Shown here: piece by piece, positions 5,587 to 8,953 of the stretch
Position numbering within the stretch: the first letter of the stretch is position 1
Layout of the letters: the number at the start of each line of letters is the position of its first letter
DNA from: Candidatus Accumulibacter iunctus
GTDB taxonomy: Bacteria; Pseudomonadota; Gammaproteobacteria; Burkholderiales; Rhodocyclaceae
Assembly (NCBI GenBank): GCA_002345025.1
Contig: DDUX01000141.1
Span: forward strand, 14,652-23,604
Direction: 5' to 3'
Length of the DNA: 8,953 bases
Position numbers and translations under genes: made by a program
Notes under the pieces: generated by a model
Told to the model about the DNA's origin: nothing
Databases searched by the model: none
What the model saw: the letters and a program-made list of their open reading frames with translations, nothing else

Positions 5587-8361
5587 TCACGATGGCTCGG
5601 CAGGGTCAGCTGCCTCACTGGCATAAAGCTCGTGTATCCGGATGTAGTCCGCCACCTTCGGCGACAGCCCGGGGGCGGGGCGACCGGCACGCAGCGCCTG
5701 GCGAATCGCCGTCGCTGACAGGCCGCGATCGAGGTCGCTGATGGCGTGCACCGGCAGTCCGTCGACCAGCGACGGAAGCGGTGGTCCGTCATGCCGGTCG
5801 TTCACCAGGATCTCGACGCCCAGCGGCCGCACGCCCGGCGGCAAGCCGGCGTACCAGCGCAGGGCATCGCTGCCCAGCATGACGAACACCAGCGCCCCGG
5901 GATGAATCTTCCGGACGCCTGCAAGCAGCTCCCACAACTCGCCGCCAACGAAGCGGTCGTCCGCTTCCGCTTGCAGCACACGGACGTGCTCGTCACCCTT
6001 GAACAGAAGTCGGGTCATCGCCGCCCGGTGCTCGAGCGACTGCATGCGCTTGTAGCGCTGGCAGGCATCCGGGACAACGTACACCAGGTCCAGACCGAAG
6101 CGATCCCGCATGCGCAGCACCAGTTCGCGGTGGCCGAGATGCGGCGGATCGAAGGAACCGGCGAAGAGCGCGACGCGCTGCAGACCTGGCACCCGCGCGG
6201 CGGTGGTCGCGCCAGCGGCAGCGCTCCTGCCACGGTGCCGACGAGCCGCCACCAAATCGTGCAAGGTGTCAAGGACACGCCATTGGCGCTCGGCTTCAGG
6301 CAACCTGTCGGCAGCCTGCGCCGAGGCCCCGCCATCACCGACGGCGTCGGCTGAGCGGCGAACCAGAAAATGCAGGATGCCGAGTTGCACGGCGTGCACG
6401 ATGCCCTCGTTGACGATGCTGCCGCCACCCACGAACACCGCATAGCCGCCATGGGCCTCGGCGACGGTCAGCGCGGCCAGCAGGGGCGCCGACCAGTCCT
6501 GATGCACTCCGGCGAACGCCACCGTATCGACCAGGTCGATCTCGCCGGCAATCGCACCCTGCTGGATGAAACCGACGACTTCGTATCCCTTTTCGCGGGC
6601 CACGCGGTGGACGGCAAGCTCGAAGCCGTGGTCGGTGCCACCGGTGATCAGGATCTCCCGCTGGGGCGACGCCATCTGCGCGACCAGAGCGCGTGCTTCG
6701 TCCTCGACACGTGCTTCGGCGAACGGCGAATGGCCAAACTTCGAGAATCCGGACACGACGACAGGCCTGCGGTCCCCGATCAGCGTCTCGACGGCATCGA
6801 GCGTCAGGATGCGCTTGCCCTTGCGATGCAACTCGGCGACGAGCAGGTCGAAGTGCCGCCGCGGATCCTCGAGTTCCGAGCGTGCAACCGCTGGCTCGGG
6901 CCGCATGTTGGCAAGCGTTGCACGATCGACGAGCTGGTCACGGATATCGTAGCCATCGAAATACTTGGTGATGAGGAATCGCGTGGCGCCGCCGATCCGC
7001 GTCCTGCCGATGACCGTGTAGCTGTCCTGCCGCGTGACCATGCCGATCGGCGGTGGGCTGTTCGCCGAGACGCGGCAGGCGGTCGCGATGCCGCGCGAGG
7101 TCACCCCCCTGACCCGGATGCCACCGTGGACGTCGATGCTGATCGTCGAACGGACACCGGCGCGTCGATGCGAGGTATCCGCCATCAGCCTCAGGAAGCC
7201 GTCTGCCTTGAGCGGTCCCGGCAAGTCGCCGAAGGGCGAATGGCCAACGATTTCGGTGTCGATCCCGGCATCACGCAGATAGGCGATCGCCACCTCGTCG
7301 GGCACGCGAAAATTGCCGTGCTCACGCTGCCGGAAGGGGTAGATCAGGCTCACGTCGTTCATGAACAGCGCCCCGGAGCCGGCCCGCGCGGTCGCGTCCC
7401 AGATGGCATCGGCATAGCGGATGAAGCCGTCGGGAAAGCATGCCTGCCGACCCTGCGAACGGACGGCCCGCTCGACAAGAGCGATTTGCTGGCGCCCATA
7501 GGCGTTCAGCGCCATGATCCATTGACGCGCGTCAGCGACCCGGCCGGTGGCCCCCGGAACGAAGCCGATGTTCGACCGCGAGACGCCGCCATGGTCGATG
7601 AGCACATTGCCATGCACGATGGCGATCTGTCCCAGACGCAGGAACTCGAACATCGTCCCACCCGGCTGCAGCCGCGCGATGTAGTCATCGGCAGCCTCCT
7701 GACGCGACACGGGATGGCCGCGCATTTCAGCGAGCTCGCGCTGGTGGAACTCGAAGGCCTGCGAAGCGCCCTGCCGGGTCAGCCAGTAAGCGATGCGGCG
7801 GTCGAGACTGTCGCGCTCGCCCCGCTGGCACCCGCCACTCTCACCGCCCAGGGGCACCCCGGCCACGGCCGTGGTGTCCGCCGTGTCCGGCTGGCTGCGC
7901 AGCCAGGCTTCGTAATCCGGCGTCCCCAGCGCGAGACCCGGCAGATCACGCAGCAATGCGAGATTCTTGAGGTCCAGGTTGCCGTAGGCCCAGGCAACGC
8001 GATCGGGATGCCGCCGTTTGAGCGCGAGCAGCATCTCGACCAGGCGGATCGTGAACGGCCCCCGGTCCGTCACATCGCCAGCGAAGTACAGCCTGTCGTT
8101 CGGGTCGACGAAGTCCAGGGCACCACCGACGCAGCTCAGCCTGCCGGCATCGACCAGATCATCGATCGCGTCACGCCGGCCCTCGAGGTCGGTGACCACA
8201 TGGGCGAACCGCCATCGGGCGTCGGGCGCCGACGGGCATGGGGACGGGTTGCTTGACGCGCACCCCGGTAGAGCGGCCGGGTAAATAATGTCCAGAGCTT
8301 GGCTGAGTCGGGTCGGGTTGCACGCGGATACGGATGCGTCCGACAAGGATAACAGGCGCAA
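5587..8361 (-). CDS. Three-domain fusion: PPP-like metallophosphatase, SLOG/LOG-like domain, NadD-type nucleotidyltransferase
   Basis: A single open frame encodes up to 924 residues. Residues 51-420 resemble calcineurin/PPP metallophosphatases: DLEGR (58-62), GDVTDRG (95-101), GNLD (127-130), a conserved VHGN (249-252) and GHSPFG (373-378). Residues about 424-530 form a linker region I cannot assign. Residues 531-665 look like a SLOG/LOG Rossmannoid domain, with LITGGTDHG (571-579) and FVGGGSIVNEG (643-653). After a low-complexity linker, residues 727-914 are an NadD-like nucleotidyltransferase: AGSFDPPHLGH (734-744) with the HxGH site, FVMLGSDAL (826-834), LSATAIRQAL (881-890) and VADYIRIHELY (903-913). 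Typical NadD acts alone at about 200 residues and adenylates nicotinate mononucleotide. Here it is joined to a phosphatase and a probable ligand-binding domain. The start is uncertain: TTG 8361 has a good GGTGGAG site, but the first roughly 45 codons have unusual codon use; GTG 8199 is the alternative. No membrane segment is seen. Confidence 0.85.
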   Translation of the reverse strand: MRLLSLSDASVSACNPTRLSQALDIIYPAALPGCASSNPSPCPSAPDARWRFAHVVTDLEGRRDAIDDLVDAGRLSCVGGALDFVDPNDRLYFAGDVTDRGPFTIRLVEMLLALKRRHPDRVAWAYGNLDLKNLALLRDLPGLALGTPDYEAWLRSQPDTADTTAVAGVPLGGESGGCQRGERDSLDRRIAYWLTRQGASQAFEFHQRELAEMRGHPVSRQEAADDYIARLQPGGTMFEFLRLGQIAIVHGNVLIDHGGVSRSNIGFVPGATGRVADARQWIMALNAYGRQQIALVERAVRSQGRQACFPDGFIRYADAIWDATARAGSGALFMNDVSLIYPFRQREHGNFRVPDEVAIAYLRDAGIDTEIVGHSPFGDLPGPLKADGFLRLMADTSHRRAGVRSTISIDVHGGIRVRGVTSRGIATACRVSANSPPPIGMVTRQDSYTVIGRTRIGGATRFLITKYFDGYDIRDQLVDRATLANMRPEPAVARSELEDPRRHFDLLVAELHRKGKRILTLDAVETLIGDRRPVVVSGFSKFGHSPFAEARVEDEARALVAQMASPQREILITGGTDHGFELAVHRVAREKGYEVVGFIQQGAIAGEIDLVDTVAFAGVHQDWSAPLLAALTVAEAHGGYAVFVGGGSIVNEGIVHAVQLGILHFLVRRSADAVGDGGASAQAADRLPEAERQWRVLDTLHDLVAARRHRGRSAAAGATTAARVPGLQRVALFAGSFDPPHLGHRELVLRMRDRFGLDLVYVVPDACQRYKRMQSLEHRAAMTRLLFKGDEHVRVLQAEADDRFVGGELWELLAGVRKIHPGALVFVMLGSDALRWYAGLPPGVRPLGVEILVNDRHDGPPLPSLVDGLPVHAISDLDRGLSATAIRQALRAGRPAPGLSPKVADYIRIHELYASEAADPAEPS

Positions 8362-8366
8362 CCAGA

Positions 8367-8373
8367 CTCCACC
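8367..8373 (-). promoter_or_regulatory. Candidate ribosome binding site for the fusion gene (TTG start)
   Basis: On the minus strand GGTGGAG precedes TTG 8361 with a 5-nt spacer. This is the best Shine-Dalgarno match near the beginning of the frame. No in-frame ATG exists before the phosphatase domain, so a non-ATG start is required in any case. Confidence 0.45.
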
Positions 8374-8481
8374 AGACGAACGAGCCGTGATCCCACAGCT
8401 GAAGTCGGCGATGGCGGCCAGTCAGCCGCAGGAGGCGATGTTCTCGAGTCCTGCGAAGGCAGTGCGAGGACGCCATGGAAA

Positions 8482-8520
8482 GCCGGCATCCGCGCCGCAC
8501 GCGGCGCTACACCTGCCGGC
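8482..8520. repeat. Nested inverted repeat in the divergent regulatory region
   Basis: The outer arms GCCGGCA (8482-8488) and TGCCGGC (8514-8520) match perfectly over 7 bp. Inside them GCGCCG (8492-8497) and CGGCGC (8502-8507) form a 6-bp stem with a CACG loop. The whole 39-nt structure could be an operator for a dimeric regulator or an RNA hairpin in the Nudix gene leader. No T-run follows on the + strand, which argues against a simple terminator. Confidence 0.6.
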
Positions 8521-8594
8521 GAAAATGCGCTACCTTGCACGGCTTTCGCAACCGACCGGCAGCCGCAGCGGCCGCCCGGTGAGGCTGAGAGGGC

Positions 8595-8953
8595 ATGAGG
8601 ACAGAAGCGAAGCGACGCCGAGCGACGATCATCGTCGAGGTCGATGGCAGCATCCTGCTGGTCGAGAACCGCGGCGGACTCGTCCTGCTGCCGGGCGGCG
8701 GGGTGCACGCCGACGAATCCCGGCTGCAGGCGGCGGCCCGCGAGCTGGCCGAAGAGACCGGCCTCGTCGCGCAGTCGCTGCTCTTCCTCTTCGACCACGA
8801 GTCGGCGACCAATCGCCATTCGGTCTTCTGGGCCGATGCGTCGGGAACAGCGCTCGCCGACGACGATGCGACCGCGCTGCATCTCTTCACTGCCGACGAA
8901 CCGGCGCTGCGCGAGCGCATGTCGGCGGCGAGCCGGCAGATCGTCGAGCGCTT
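8595..8953 (+). CDS. Nudix hydrolase, 3' end beyond the window
   Basis: The frame from ATG 8595 stays open to the end of the window, giving 119 complete residues. After a basic N-terminus, the strand ATIIVEVDGSILLVENRGG (10-28) leads to a perfect Nudix box, G-x5-E-x7-REUxEExGU. In it GGVHADES is followed by RELAEETGL (about residues 35-57), with the Mg2+-binding glutamates intact. Nudix enzymes hydrolyse nucleoside diphosphates linked to another group, such as ADP-ribose, NAD(H), Ap4A or damaged dNTPs; the sequence does not tell which. A GGTGAGG lies 10 nt upstream of the ATG; a closer GAGAGGG leaves only 1 nt. It is divergent from the fusion gene with the nucleotidyltransferase domain, which makes a link to nucleotide metabolism plausible. 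Confidence 0.88.
   Translation, partial: MRTEAKRRRATIIVEVDGSILLVENRGGLVLLPGGGVHADESRLQAAARELAEETGLVAQSLLFLFDHESATNRHSVFWADASGTALADDDATALHLFTADEPALRERMSAASRQIVER

Larger units (their letters stand above)
8362..8594. other. Divergent intergenic region between the fusion gene and the Nudix gene
   Basis: This 233-bp region must hold the promoters of both divergent genes. I could not identify a convincing -35/-10 pair on either strand. Its clearest structure is the nested inverted repeat at 8482-8520. A GGTGAGG at 8578-8584 is the likely ribosome site of the Nudix gene. Confidence 0.5.

Noticed and set aside
6370..8256. 628-codon open frame on the + strand opposite the fusion gene
   Set aside because: Its translation has no recognisable domain, while the minus strand has several catalytic motifs in order. 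Long antisense frames are common opposite GC-rich genes.
8583..8590. GGCTGAGA, the core signature of the TPP riboswitch, just before the Nudix gene
   Set aside because: The partner elements (GGGGTGC upstream and ACCTGAT downstream) are absent and the start codon follows too closely. It is probably a chance match.
1..8953. CRISPR arrays, insertion sequences, tRNA or rRNA genes
   Set aside because: No regularly spaced repeats, transposase motifs or clover-leaf/rRNA signatures were seen when reading both strands.

Overview
The window is uniformly GC-rich, with strong G/C preference at third codon positions and mostly tight gene spacing. The protein styles (a lipoprotein COG4324-type aminopeptidase, and a CbiM with a fused PDGLE/CbiN tail) suggest a proteobacterium, perhaps a Rhodocyclales-like betaproteobacterium. 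The species assignment is inference only; there is no rRNA or tRNA to anchor it.

Left part (1-1576, + strand): the 3' end of an alpha/beta-hydrolase (lipase/esterase) gene overlaps by 17 nt the start of a predicted zinc aminopeptidase that carries a lipoprotein signal. They look like a translationally coupled pair acting in or at the cell envelope.

Middle part (1577-4484, + strand): a good sigma-70-type promoter, an approximately 150-nt leader and a strong ribosome binding site precede a complete ECF-type transition-metal (cobalt/nickel) uptake operon. It consists of cbiM with a C-terminal CbiN-like domain, cbiQ (T component) and cbiO (ATPase). CbiM-N binds and conducts the metal ion, CbiQ couples it to the ATPase, and CbiO hydrolyses ATP. 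No cobalamin biosynthesis gene lies in the window, so cobalt versus nickel is undecided.

Right part (4695-8953): two minus-strand genes, 34 nt apart, form an unusual cassette. The first encodes a roughly 924-residue protein with three recognisable modules in one chain: an N-terminal PPP-like metallophosphatase with altered motifs, a central SLOG/LOG-like Rossmannoid domain, and a C-terminal NadD-type nucleotidyltransferase with HLGH and SATAIR motifs. The second encodes a 285-residue protein of no family I recognise. Divergent from them, and cut by the window end, is a Nudix hydrolase with a perfect Nudix box. The 233-bp divergent intergenic region holds a nested 39-nt inverted repeat. Together these suggest a locus centred on a nucleotide or NAD-like metabolite (synthesis, sensing, hydrolysis). 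This is the most novel content of the window; its biological role is inferred, not demonstrated.
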